A stretch of 64,000 bases of DNA from Anagrus nilaparvatae (Eukaryota > Arthropoda > Insecta > Hymenoptera > Mymaridae). This document shows, in pieces, positions 34,367 through 43,460 of the stretch; the stretch's first letter is position 1, and the number at the start of each line of letters is the position of its first letter. The notes under the pieces were generated by a model. The model was not told where the DNA came from. It did no database searches and worked only from the letters and a program-made list of their open reading frames with translations. Both the position numbers and the translations under genes were made by a program. The DNA lies in NCBI GenBank assembly GCA_022575985.1, contig JAKSXM010000007.1, forward strand, positions 39,496,501 to 39,560,500, in the 5' to 3' direction.

Positions 34367-35269
34367 TCATTCCTGTCTGTTATTATTTTTTCCAGTGTTT
34401 CTACTATTGTTGTCTATGTTTATGGTGTCGCGTATTTGCGGTAGTAATTGTGTAGAAGTTTTTGTGATAGTATACAAATCACGTATAGTATTTAAGTCCG
34501 TAACGCTGTTAAAAGTGTACGCTTTTTGGTTGTTTTTCCACCGTACTAGGAACTTTCCACCACTATGCCATACAAATGCGAAGCCTAAGCTTTTAGCAAT
34601 AGGTTATAATGATTGGTATTGTTTGTACTCAGTGGCCGAAAGCGCATCATTAATAATAATTTTGGAAGCTGGCAGGCGTGAAATAACCTCCTCATGTAAT
34701 ATTGATCTGTCTATGTCCATGGTACTGTAGTAGTTACGTCTTTTTTTTACGTGTAGTAGTTGTTTTGTCCTTTCTATGGTCGTTAAGCGAACAACAATCG
34801 AAGGATGTTTAGTAATTAATTCATTGTTGGGGTTACGTTTGAAAACTAGGCGAACATCGACTATTTCATCATTGCTGAAAGAAGGTATAATGCCACGTAG
34901 AATAGAAAGACACAGATGATGTATGTCATCAGAGTCTGACAAGTCCATGAACTCAGCTATAAAAATTTCAGAGTCTTGGGGGCGCGCAGAGATGCATGCA
35001 TTTCTACTTATTGGTTCAAAAATGGGGTTATTAAGATTGTTATTTTTGGTCGATCCCGCGTTATGTGTCTGGAGCTTATTAGAAACTGTTGATTCACTAT
35101 TTTCTGCGGCTAAGTCAGTGACCGTGTCACTCGTAGTGTATGCTATGGTTTGGTTTTGAATTTTATTAAAATTATTATAAGAATCAAAATTTAGTAATTT
35201 ATCTGTAGCATTAATTTGACCAGAGTTAGTTATTGATATTTTTTCATTATCATTAAGTATATTATTATT

Positions 35270-35272
<3 letters not shown>
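34367..35272 (-). pseudogene. LINE-A ORF1 (nucleic-acid-binding type) with one internal stop
   Basis: Read on the minus strand from the R1-like insertion: an asparagine-rich N-terminal stretch, then NPIFEPISR and ARPQDSEIFIAEFMDLSDSD, then a globular region with PSIVVRLTTIERTKQLL and EEVISRLPASKIIINDALS. A TAA at 34604-34606 interrupts it. The same frame continues AKSLGFAFVWHSGGKFLVRW and VTDLNTIRDL for 78 codons to TGA at 34367-34369. The C-terminal pattern resembles the FP-like C-terminal domain found in several LINE ORF1 proteins (inference). No zinc knuckle is visible. ORF1 proteins coat LINE RNA. Confidence 0.65.
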
Positions 35273-35330
<58 letters not shown>

Positions 35331-35415
35331 TCAAGGGAATCTTGTGAAGAGAATTAATAAACTTATTGCAGTACTTTTTGATTTTTGCAACTGATTTTAG
35401 TAAAATAACTAATAG

Positions 35416-35460
<45 letters not shown>

Positions 35461-35520
35461 GTTATTGTTATTTTTTTTTTTTTTTTTTTTTTTTTTGTCA
35501 AGGGAATCTTGTGAATCTTG
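35273..35520 (-). repeat. Duplicated LINE-B 3' ends with poly(A) and (AAT)n
   Basis: The 3' terminal sequence CACAAGATTCCCTTGAC followed by poly(A) occurs twice, at about 35494-35512 and 35330-35348. Between them lie an A run of about 24, an (AAT)n array of about 55 bp and about 75 bp of unrelated sequence. The outer poly(A) is 56 long. This is more than a simple single insertion would leave. Confidence 0.7.
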
Positions 35521-35783
35521 CATCAACCATGGAGTGTTTGCGGGCCTTAAAGACCCGCAAATTTCCATGACCGCCCAGTTGCACAAAGTGTACAACCGGG
35601 AGACCACCGGCGAACGCGGTCGCCGGCTACGCCCCAGATTCTTACTGGATAAACACACTATAAACCCCCCTGCGCTTGTTTGCCCCAAACCGGAACTCCC
35701 TTTTCAGGTATAACTTCAGTTTGGGACGCGCAGCCTAGGCAACTGGCCGCTGCCTTCCCCCAGCCTAGTGACAGGAGAGCAAT

Positions 35784-37414
35784 CTACGATAGAAAGCCCT
35801 CCTCCTTTTTCTTCAACAAGGTGGCCCTTACGTACTCTGCTACTTTGTTCCAATTTTCAGAACTCCGTAGCATTTCCGGAACCACCTTCTCTGGCCTCCA
35901 AATCGGGAAGGGCGGGCGCCCTTCCACGTAGCGCACACATCCGAAGAAAGTGTGCTCAACCGTATCCTTCACGCCAGGGCAGTGCAAGCACTCCTCTGTT
36001 GCCACCTTGTGCCAATGTTTTAACATGACACGGAAGTACCCGTGTCCAGTTAAAAATTGGGTGAGGTAAAAATCCACCTCCCCATGTTGTCGTCCAGTCC
36101 ATGCCTGCAGATCTGAAATCAGTCTGCGGGTCCATCGGGCATTTTCCTCTTCCTCCTTTTTCCACCGTTCCTGCCATTTTTCCATAGAGCTGGAGCGGGC
36201 GCGAGTGGATGCCACTTCGCGGTCCTCTACACTATCGTAAATGTATTTCCGCTCCAACGCTAGCAGGTCGATGGGTATGACCGATGCTACAACCTGGATC
36301 GCCTCGAGCGATACCGTATGGTATGCGCAGGCGATCCTCAGGGCCGCTTGCCGCTGCACAGACGATATTTTATGTCTGTACTTGGCAAATTTGGTGATAT
36401 CCGCCCAGATCTCAGATCCATAAAGCAGGACAGAGTGGACAACGGACATCAACAATCTTCGCTTCCCGGGTTTGGGCCCTCCTATGTTGGCCATGAGCCT
36501 TGACAAGGAGGATGCGATCGACGCGGCCTTCTCACTCGACCTCTGAAATTGTTCCCAGAAGTTCAGCTTGTTATCAAGCAGAACTCCCAGGTACTTAACC
36601 GATGTCTTGGCTTGGATCGTGTGAGGGTTTCCACAATCATCGACATTTACATCGATGTCCGTGGAAATTGTTGTTCGACGGGTCAGCAGTACGAACTCCG
36701 TTTTTGGGATCGCGAGCTGGAGCCCGTGCTCGCCCATCCAGAGATTGATCTGTCTCATGACTAGATTCAACCTCTCTTGGGTTACCTGCATGTCCCTGCC
36801 AGTGATAGTCAGAGCCACGTCGTCCGCGTACCCGATCAGAGAAGCTCCTTCCGGGAGGTGAACGCGCAACAGGCCATCGTAAAAGGCATTCCACAGGTCC
36901 GGTCCGAGAACCGAACCTTGGGCAATGCCCGCACTCAGAACCCTCTGTCGCCTGCCATCGAGCGTGTCGTAGAGCAGTCTCCGGTCCCGTAGGTAGTCCT
37001 TTATTACGTTACCCAAATACCTGGGTATCCGGAAATCGTACTCGAGAGACCGGATCATATCATCCCACCTGGCCGAATTGAAAGCGTTTTTGACGTCCAG
37101 CGTTACAAGAAGGACGTCTTTGCGAATTGCAGGCCGCTTTTCCCTCTCAGCCTCTACGGTATCCACGACACGCCGGATGGCGTCTATCGTGGAATGCCCC
37201 TCACGAAATCCATACTGCTCCTCGGAAAGGCCACCGCCCTCCTCGATAGCTCTTCTCAACCTTGCCCGGAGCATGCTCTCCATCACCTTTCCGATGGTGT
37301 TTAACATGCACAAGGGTCTGTAGGATGATGGAGAGTCCGGGGCTCCACCTTTACCCTTGTTCAAGAGCACGAGACGTGCCACCTTCCACTGCTTTGGAAA
37401 CACTCCCGCCACCA
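35784..37414 (-). CDS. R1-like reverse transcriptase, partial ORF2
   Basis: About 543 residues without interruption. RT motifs run in order: FPKQWKVARLVLLNKGKG, SYRPLCMLNTIGKVMESM, QYGFREGHSTIDAI, TLDVKNAFNSARW, AGIAQGSVLGPDLWN, and the catalytic YADD in LIGYADDVALTI. Then KTEFVLLTRR, VKYLGVLLD and a C-terminal domain with the cysteine/histidine cluster CLHCPGVKDTVEHTFFGC (C-x2-C-x7-H-x4-C), typical of R1/LOA-type ORF2. Endonuclease and the RT N-terminus are missing through 5' truncation; the first codon is at the insertion junction, so there is no genuine start. The lack of stops suggests a fairly recent insertion. Confidence 0.9.
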
Positions 37415-37551
37415 ATATTATTATTGTTATTTGTATAATATTTATTACTATTGTTATCTATATCTATAAATGAATGTAAATCAAAATCCAAATTTTATCT
37501 ATAAAATGCAAAATTTACAATAAAAATTTACTGTTAATTCTTATCTTTTAG

Positions 37552-37654
37552 TTTAGCTATTGACTTATATCGAGGCACACAAGTGAATATAAGTTTATCT
37601 TTTACAAGTGGCTTTCAGAATGTGACAATGTTAAGGTACAACAAAAAAACTAAG
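37552..37654 (+). CDS. Internal exon of the olfactomedin-domain protein, second in window
   Basis: Acceptor TTATCTTTTAG ends at 37551 and donor ACTAAG|GTAATA is at 37654/37655. The first base completes the split codon left by exon 898-1081. The exon then reads LAIDLYRGTQVNISLSFTSG and FQNVTMLRYNKKTK and ends on a codon boundary. DLY and MLRYN are olfactomedin signatures that directly follow the block of the first exon in family members. The last part of the domain (normally a tryptophan-containing LYxW segment) should be in a following exon that I did not find before 64000. The continuity shows the gene is likely functional despite its huge intron. Confidence 0.85.
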
Positions 37655-38454
37655 GTAATAATATATTTTATATAAAAATATTAATATATTTTATATAAAA
37701 ATAAAATTTTCAATTATAATTAAAAATAACCTATTTCATCATTTTTAGTGACCCCAAAAACATGCGTAATTTCATTATGAAGTTGTTTTTAAACGTTTAT
37801 TAGTACATAAAAAGTTATTAATGTCAAAAACTGTCAAATTTTTGCCATTTTAATCCCTAGAATTAGCTCATAACTGTTTGTCTTAAAAAATAATTTAAAA
37901 TAAAATAAATTTAAAGTTTTATGTTACCCTTTGAATTTAGCAGCTTTACAGCCACCCGACGATACTGTGCCTTTTTAAAAAATTAAAAATACTTTGACAC
38001 TGTTCAACTACTAAATATTTTTAGATGCGGCATTATTATTTTCATAAAATGCCACCCCAAAAACGCTCAAGAAGATTAAAAAATAAAATAAAGTTTTTCA
38101 ATTTGACAGTTTAAGGTGCATGTGCATATACATATGCTCATAGTTTTTATTTATACATAAATTTAAATATATGTATAAAATAAAAAGTATATAAGTAAAT
38201 ATAAATATAATGTAATTAATAAAAGTCAATAAATACCTGCATAAAATAATATAATATATAATTCTCCACCTCCCCCCTCCATTTACATTAGAAAAGTATA
38301 CTGTACCCTCATCAGTAAAAGTGGAAGCCTGTGCGCTGTAAAGTGGCGAAAACTCGAAGCTTTATTTACAAAGTGAGAGAAAACGTTGTTATCCACTTTA
38401 TCTTTACAGGCTTCCACTTGTGATGGTATGGAATAGTACATTAATGCTTTCTGA
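37655..38454. other. AT-rich intron sequence with a short hairpin
   Basis: No coding region. Positions 38305-38345 and 38392-38436 form an imperfect inverted repeat around GTGGAAGCCTG / CAGGCTTCCAC, giving a hairpin of about 130 bp that could be a very short MITE. Confidence 0.5.
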
Positions 38455-38575
38455 TATATTTTTTAAATTTCTTGCCTTGTGAATCATACTTCAAATTTAA
38501 CCTACGATCGAAATAATATCCAATAATTTGCAGTATGTAATAATTAGGTTTTTTTCATTAATATATTTATATTTA
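38455..38575 (-). repeat. Short interspersed repeat (inverted partner 46805-46912)
   Basis: Contains TTCAAATTTAACCTACGATC and CAATAATTTGCAGTATGTAA. The reverse complement matches 46805-46912 (TAGGTTAAATTTGAAGTATG; GCAAGGCAAGAAAT). In both places it lies next to a TIR/hairpin element. Confidence 0.65.
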
Positions 38576-39258
38576 TTATTTTAAAAATTTATCATTTAAT
38601 ATTTTTCAAATTTTCCTTAGCTGGTGGCTATTTCTGACGGGCCCTTTAAGAAATCATTGAAACATGTTGAAAAACCTTTTTTGTTTTGTTAAAGTTATTA
38701 AAAGTTTAAATGTAAAAAATATAATTTAATTAATTAATTTTTAACATTAATTATGAAGAAGTGATTTTGTCAATAATTTTGTCAGTAATAAAAAAGTTAT
38801 TTTATTGAACATTTAGCAAATATTTATGTTTAATTCGCATTTCTGTTAAAATAAAAGCATGGAATTAAACATGATTTCTTTTGCGAAAAAAAATTATATT
38901 GTTGGTATTATGAACTTATATTGAGCAATTTCATACCATTGTGATTTTCACTTACCAATATGTTAAAGTTACCAGGAGCAAAAGGACAAACACCTGTTTT
39001 ACACCTGCGAAAAGTAAGCTTTTTGAAGTAAGTGTTCTAAAATATTTATATCTGTCAGAGTAAATGGGTCTCAATCTATTCGCTATTGGCTGACTTACCC
39101 ATTTCTTCCAATTAGCCACTGCGGAATAAAATCCCTAATTGGCTATAATTCTGTGACTCAATTGTTTATTTTGAGATTATTTCTTAAAGGTCCCGTCGGA
39201 AATAGCCAACATCTAAGGAAAATATAAAAAAAAAATAAATGATAAATTTTTAAAATAA
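38576..39258. mobile_element. MITE with ~80 bp terminal inverted repeats
   Basis: Left end TTATTTTAAAAATTTATCAT and right end with its reverse complement. The TIRs continue through TTTTCCTTAGCTGGTGGC and GACGGGCCCTTTAAGAAAT (about 38612-38656), mirrored at 39177-39222. The 680 bp interior holds no ORF. It abuts the CTAG end of tail module copy C. Confidence 0.75.
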
Positions 39259-39600
39259 CTAGCTGATCAGCCTCACGATGCTCGGCGTAACCAAATAAAA
39301 AATCTTGTGCATTAATTTATTTATATTTTGATCATAATTATGTGTTTAGTTATAATAAATTTAAACCTACGTGATTAAAAAGCAATTAATTTTTATTTAA
39401 AAATGAATGAGAACAGAATTAATTTTATACCTCTACATTTATTAATAAAAAAATTTTATAATACATATAAAGAAAAAGTTACATTATTATTTATAAATAT
39501 TTATAACTAATGAGGTATATTATACAACATTAATAATTATTAATAATAAATAACCATTGAAAATAGAATATAGTAATATGCAGATTTTAAAAAACAATTT
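39259..39600 (-). repeat. Tail module of the satellite-bearing repeat, copy C
   Basis: Reverse complement of 9031-9358: CTAGCTGATCAGCCTCACGA, GCTCGGCG, CATTAATTTATTTATATTTT, ACTAATGAGGTAT. The boundary with the MITE falls at the CTAG, the same place where copy B stops being shared. Confidence 0.7.
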
Positions 39601-39922
39601 GCAGTTTTTTTCTTATTGTAGACAATTAATATTTAAATATTTTCTATTTTCATATTCATCACAACTAATATTGTAGACAATCAATATGAATTTTACTATA
39701 TAATGAAATTTTAATAATTTTTGTTTGTTCATAAAAAGGACAGAAGATATCCATTTTACTCTCTAGTGAAATTTTTTGGGTTTTATCATAATGTAGACAG
39801 CCTATATGAATTTTACTATTGAGTGAAATTTTCATAATTTTATGTTTTTTCATAAATAGTACAGCTGATATCCATTTAACTCTATGGTAATATTTTTAGG
39901 ATTCTCTATATATAAAACAATA
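39601..39922 (-). repeat. Satellite block, minus orientation
   Basis: Same family as 2990-3850 in reverse complement (for example TCCATTTTACTCTCTAGTGA near 39750 and ATATCCATTTAACTCTATGG near 39869). It is interrupted after AAAACAATA by the insert at 39923. Confidence 0.75.
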
Positions 39923-40577
39923 TTCGCTCCCTGCATCGAGGTAGAGGGGAGAATTGAGATTCGATTGATTCGCCCTCGGTGCAGGTTAAACAATTATTTT
40001 TCGGGCATATTTGTTTATAATAGCATGCAATTTTTATAAAAAGTATTAATTATTTTAATATTAAAAAGTTTGTGATAGATTTTTGTTTTGTAAATTGTAA
40101 AAATAAATTTAATAAAAGCTCCGGAATAAAATTAATTTATTTTCCTAACACAAAGAAGAGAGAAAATCAAAGAAATAAGTGACATAAAATTTAATAATTG
40201 AAAAAAAATGAAATAAATGACAAAAAATTAATGAAAAAATTATGTTTAAATGAAAAAAAGTAAAATTTTTAATTTTCCTATCGAATATGAAAAATTATTA
40301 TTTTAAATTAATTGTATACAAAACAAAACACATAACCTTATTAACATAAAAAATAGCTTCCTATATACAAAAAATTAAATACATATTTTTCTTTAATTGC
40401 TTCCACAATTTACTTAATATATTTAACAGGTTTTTCAATGATTGAATTGTGAAAAAAGCTTTTTTAAATTGAATAATTAATGTTTTTCCTGAACTTTCCT
40501 ATGCTATACGTATAATTATGCCCGAAAAAATTAAGAACACCACGTGACCTACTGAACCACGCCTCTCGCAGGGAACA
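39923..40577. mobile_element. TIR insert (655 bp) in the satellite
   Basis: The ends read TTCGCTCCCTGCATCGAGG and CCTCTCGCAGGGAACAA, short imperfect TIRs around CTCCCTGC/GCAGGGA. A second inverted pair lies inside (TTTTTCGGGCATA at about 39998 and TATGCCCGAAAAA at about 40519). Flanks AATA/AATA are a possible target duplication: intact satellite copies read AACAATATAGATTGAAATTT through the site. No transposase. Confidence 0.65.
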
Positions 40578-40673
40578 AATAGATTGAAATTTTTGCTGTT
40601 TTTTTTATACTGTAGACAGTCAATATGAATTTTACTCTAGAGTGAAATATTTATGATTTTGTTTTGTCCATTA
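40578..40673 (-). repeat. Satellite fragment between two insertions
   Basis: Reads ATAGATTGAAATTTTTGCTG and ATATGAATTTTACTCTAGAG, the reverse complement of the satellite unit. It continues the block broken at 39923 and stops at the next insert. Confidence 0.7.
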
Positions 40674-41714
40674 TGACCGGAGTCATATGTGACCAAAAAA
40701 ATATAATTTTAAATATTTAGATCCGAAAATAAATAAATATCATCAATACGATTCTGTGCAACAACGGCCATATTGGACCTACCTTATATTGTTGTTGTTG
40801 CCAGAATACCCTGAAAATAAAGTATTTGGAGGGGAGGTATAAAAGAATATTTATATAGACAAAATTTAATAATGAAACAAAGATAATTAATATTTATTTA
40901 TTAGAAATTAATATTTACAAAAAAAAATAAAGTTGAGCGCCACCGGTTCAATAAAACCGGAAATTATATCCAAATAAATCTAAAAGGGTTGAATTTATAC
41001 CAAAAGGGGTAATGATCTAAATATTAAAAATTAAAGGGAGAGCAAGAGATGATTTCGGGTCGTTACTTCCGTATAACAATTAATATAACCTAATTAAATA
41101 TAAAATAACCTAAAATTACCAAATACAAAATACTTAAAATACCTAAAATCTACACCGTAAGAGCACATTCGCACGCGATATCTAGAAGATGATTTACCTT
41201 GCTTCCTGATGACGTCTTTGCCGAATTTTGATACTCCCTGATGAAGTTGACCAAATTAAAAATTATTAAAAATAACTTATATATTAATAATTAATAATTT
41301 TGAAACACTTGAAACAAGATGCCGGAGTCAAGCGTCTGCGTGCTTAGACTCCGAAAATAGATTATCTGTTTTAAATTTAAATTAATTTAATTTATTCCCG
41401 AATTACTCACAAATAACCAAAAGTAATAAAATTTAATTTAACTAATTATTCACACAAAAATTATGAATAAAAACGATTATTTTATTCGAAATTTAGAGAG
41501 CTCTTTATAATAAGCGTGTTTTGCTTTTGCGGCTCGCAGACGAGCACGCACTGATCTGGTTCGATTTCTGTTCCTCCCTTACGGAAGTCCGAAATCGTAA
41601 TCGTTCCAAAGGAACCAACGTGATATTAGCTTAAAAGAGCGCTTTAAAACTTTAAATTTAAAAATTAATTTTATTTTAAATTTAATTAATGTGACAGAAA
41701 TCCTTTCTGTCACA
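40674..41714 (-). mobile_element. Probable solo LTR (~1.04 kb)
   Basis: The segment interrupts the satellite and is much less repetitive. On the minus strand it starts TGTGACAGAAAGGATTTCTG and ends CCGGAGTCACATATG-like sequence with final GGTCA, giving TG...CA ends. A TATAAAG element lies in the GC-richer middle (about 41505-41515). The first 24 bases form a near-perfect hairpin (GTGACAGAAA / TTTCTGTCAC). Flanks CATTA and CATAA would be an imperfect target duplication. No coding content. The solo-LTR call is tentative; another insert type is possible. Confidence 0.45.
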
Positions 41715-42120
41715 TCATAAATAAGTCTTTTCATATATAAAATAGCCGACAATATAGATTGAAATTTTTGTTGTATCTTCATATTGTAAACAGCCAATAT
41801 AAATTTTACTATGCAGTAAAATTTTTTTAATTTTTGTTTTTTTATTCTTAAACTGTTGATATCTATCTTATTTCAAAGTAAAGTTTTTAGATTTTTTTCA
41901 TATATCAAATAGCAGACAATATAGATTAAAAATTTTATAGTTTTTTCATATTGTATGAAAATAAATATTCATGAAACAATATAAAAAATATACATGAAAA
42001 ATTCAAAAAATTTAACTTTATAGAAAAAATCATATTGTCTGTATACAACTTGAAAAAACTTTAAAAATATCAATCTATATGATCTGGTGTTTTATATATA
42101 AAAAAACTCAAAAAATTTCA
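41715..42120. repeat. Satellite block that switches orientation
   Basis: From 41715 to about 41960 the satellite runs in minus orientation (CAATATAGATTGAAATTTTT). From about 41970 it runs in plus orientation (TCATATTGTCTGTATACAAC; ATCAATCTATATGATCTGG). The switch marks an inversion or junction of two opposed copies. Confidence 0.65.
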
Positions 42121-42124
42121 TTAA

Positions 42125-42829
42125 GGCCACTGTCTCTTTATTGGGATTTTTTTTTAAATTCATTATCTTATGTTAAAACATTTCAAGAATCTAAAAAACA
42201 AATTTCAAGCAAAAAAAAAATATGTTTTTTAGATATTTCGATTTTTATGGGTCGTAGTCATATGAAAACATATGCATTTAAAAACTTTAAACGCGTTTTT
42301 CTCAAAACTACTTTTTTGAAATCGGTTCCCACGCTAGCTCAAAAACTAATTGAGCTATCGACATGAATCTTGTTTCATTTTTTTCGTTATTGCAATACCT
42401 GGTATGTGAACCAACAATATAAGCTTTTTATGCATCAGAAAAATTTTTATTGTCCGTTTTAGGCGCATTTTTTAACGTCAAAAACTGCATTTTTCGTTTT
42501 TGGTTCACCAAATGGTCAATTTTTTGTATTTTTTGCTAAATGTTGGTTCACATACAAGAGGAAGAGGAAGCTATAGAGATTAATATGCCTTTTTATTTTT
42601 TTGTTTTGATGCCTACAATAGGCGCTATGATGGGAACCGTTTTTCAATTTTTTTTTCGAGCCATCTACAAACTGTAAAAAAAAAGCATATGAAACAAAAA
42701 TTTTTTTATGTCATCTAGAATAGTTTTGTAATTATTTAAAAATAAATTTGTAAACTTTTATAATAAAACAGCTGAGAAAAAAAATGTTGAAAATCCTTTG
42801 AAAATCGTCACAAAAAAGAGACAGTGGCC
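42125..42829. mobile_element. MITE with GGCCACTGTCTC ends and TTAA target duplication
   Basis: Left end GGCCACTGTCTCTTTATTG, right end AAAAAAGAGACAGTGGCC. TTAA flanks on both sides (42121-42124 and 42830-42833) and the surrounding satellite resumes at once (ATGGATATCGGCTGTCC). A further inverted pair, ATCGGTTCCCAC near 42320 and GATGGGAACCG near 42633, lies inside. TTAA duplication is typical of piggyBac, and also of Kolobok and some Sola elements. The 95-codon open frame crossing the left end has no domain. Confidence 0.8.
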
Positions 42830-42929
42830 TTAAATAGAAAAATGGATATCGGCTGTCCTATACATGAAAAAATAAAAAATTCCGAAAATTTCACTAAATG
42901 GTATTCTTTAATTTTCTCTTTATTGAAAG
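42830..42929 (+). repeat. Satellite remnant after the TTAA MITE
   Basis: Reads ATGGATATCGGCTGTCCTAT and TTTCACTAAATGG, the plus-orientation satellite unit, then grades into a different tandem repeat. Confidence 0.6.
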
Positions 42930-43460
42930 GATTAAACCAAAAATACATACTTTTATTGAAATGTTGTAATTTATTTTTATGCAAAGATAGCATTAAAAAT
43001 TAGTATTGAATTTAGCAGAATATATACTATCTTTAAAATTGTAATTTTAATTCTTTTTATGCAATGATAGCATTAAAATATTAGTATTGAATTTAGCAGA
43101 ATATACTCCACTTACGTATTTTTGAAAATTGTTCTGTTTTATAGAAATTTTGTAATTTCAAATGTTCTTATGCAATGATAGCATTGAAATATTTATATTG
43201 AATTTAGCAAAATATACGCCTTTTAAATGTTTTCGAATTCCTTCTTGTTTTATAGAAATCTTGTGATTTCAAATATTTTTATGCAAAGATAGTATTGAAA
43301 CATTTGTATTGAATTTAGGAAAATATACCCCACTTTAAATTTTTTTGAATAGCAGTAGCCTGTTTTATAGAACAGTTGTAATTTTTAATGTTTTTATGTT
43401 TTTATGCAATGATAGCATGGAAATATTTTTATTGAATTTAGCAAAATATACCTTACTTTG
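42930..43460 (+). repeat. Tandem repeat of ~111 bp, five copies
   Basis: The core TTTTTATGCAATGATAGCAT is followed by TATTGAATTTAGCAAAATAT. GCAAWGATAG starts at 42981, 43061, 43172, 43283 and 43405, giving spacings of 80, 111, 111 and 122 bp. Copies are diverged. No coding content. Confidence 0.75.

Larger units (their letters stand above)
35273..37414 (-). mobile_element. R1-like non-LTR retrotransposon (LINE-B), 5'-truncated, nested in LINE-A ORF1
   Basis: GC-rich insert ending in poly(A) on the minus strand (T run at 35273-35329). Target duplication is about 12-14 bp, ATATTATTATTG, at 35259-35270 and 37415-37426. Removing it rejoins LINE-A ORF1 in frame (asparagine codons on both sides). 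The 5' end starts inside RT, so it is truncated. Its base composition contrasts strongly with the AT-rich neighbours. Confidence 0.8.
29931..37490 (-). mobile_element. LINE-A copy 2, long non-LTR retrotransposon with nested insertions
   Basis: Minus-strand copy of the 6223-9030 family. The 3' end is the (TAGA)n tail at 29931-29946. It retains ORF2 (endonuclease plus RT), ORF1 and perhaps the ORF1 start near 37490. It is split by a TIR element (31859-33018) and an R1-like LINE (35273-37414). Its 5' limit is uncertain: the ORF1 frame resumes at 37428 and is open to a stop near 37490, about 60 bp from the host splice acceptor. No clear target duplication was found. Confidence 0.8.
1082..37551 (+). 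other. 36.5 kb transposon-filled intron of the olfactomedin-domain gene
   Basis: The intron starts GTATTT at 1082 and ends with the pyrimidine-rich TTATCTTTTAG at 37551. Its phase is confirmed because exons 898-1081 and 37552-37654 read in one frame through adjacent parts of the same domain. The interior holds a solo LTR, satellites, foldbacks, two LINE-A copies, an R1-like LINE, a Gypsy element and a BEL/Pao element, listed separately. The 3' terminal 130 bp before the acceptor may include the start of LINE-A copy 2. Confidence 0.8.

Noticed and set aside
35230..35713. Open frames of poly-lysine, poly-asparagine or poly-leucine across the T runs
   Set aside because: They are translations of poly(A)/(AAT)n tails of the R1-like LINE.
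35680..37323. Plus-strand open frames opposite the R1-like RT
   Set aside because: Shadows of the 543-codon minus-strand RT in GC-rich sequence; none shows a domain.
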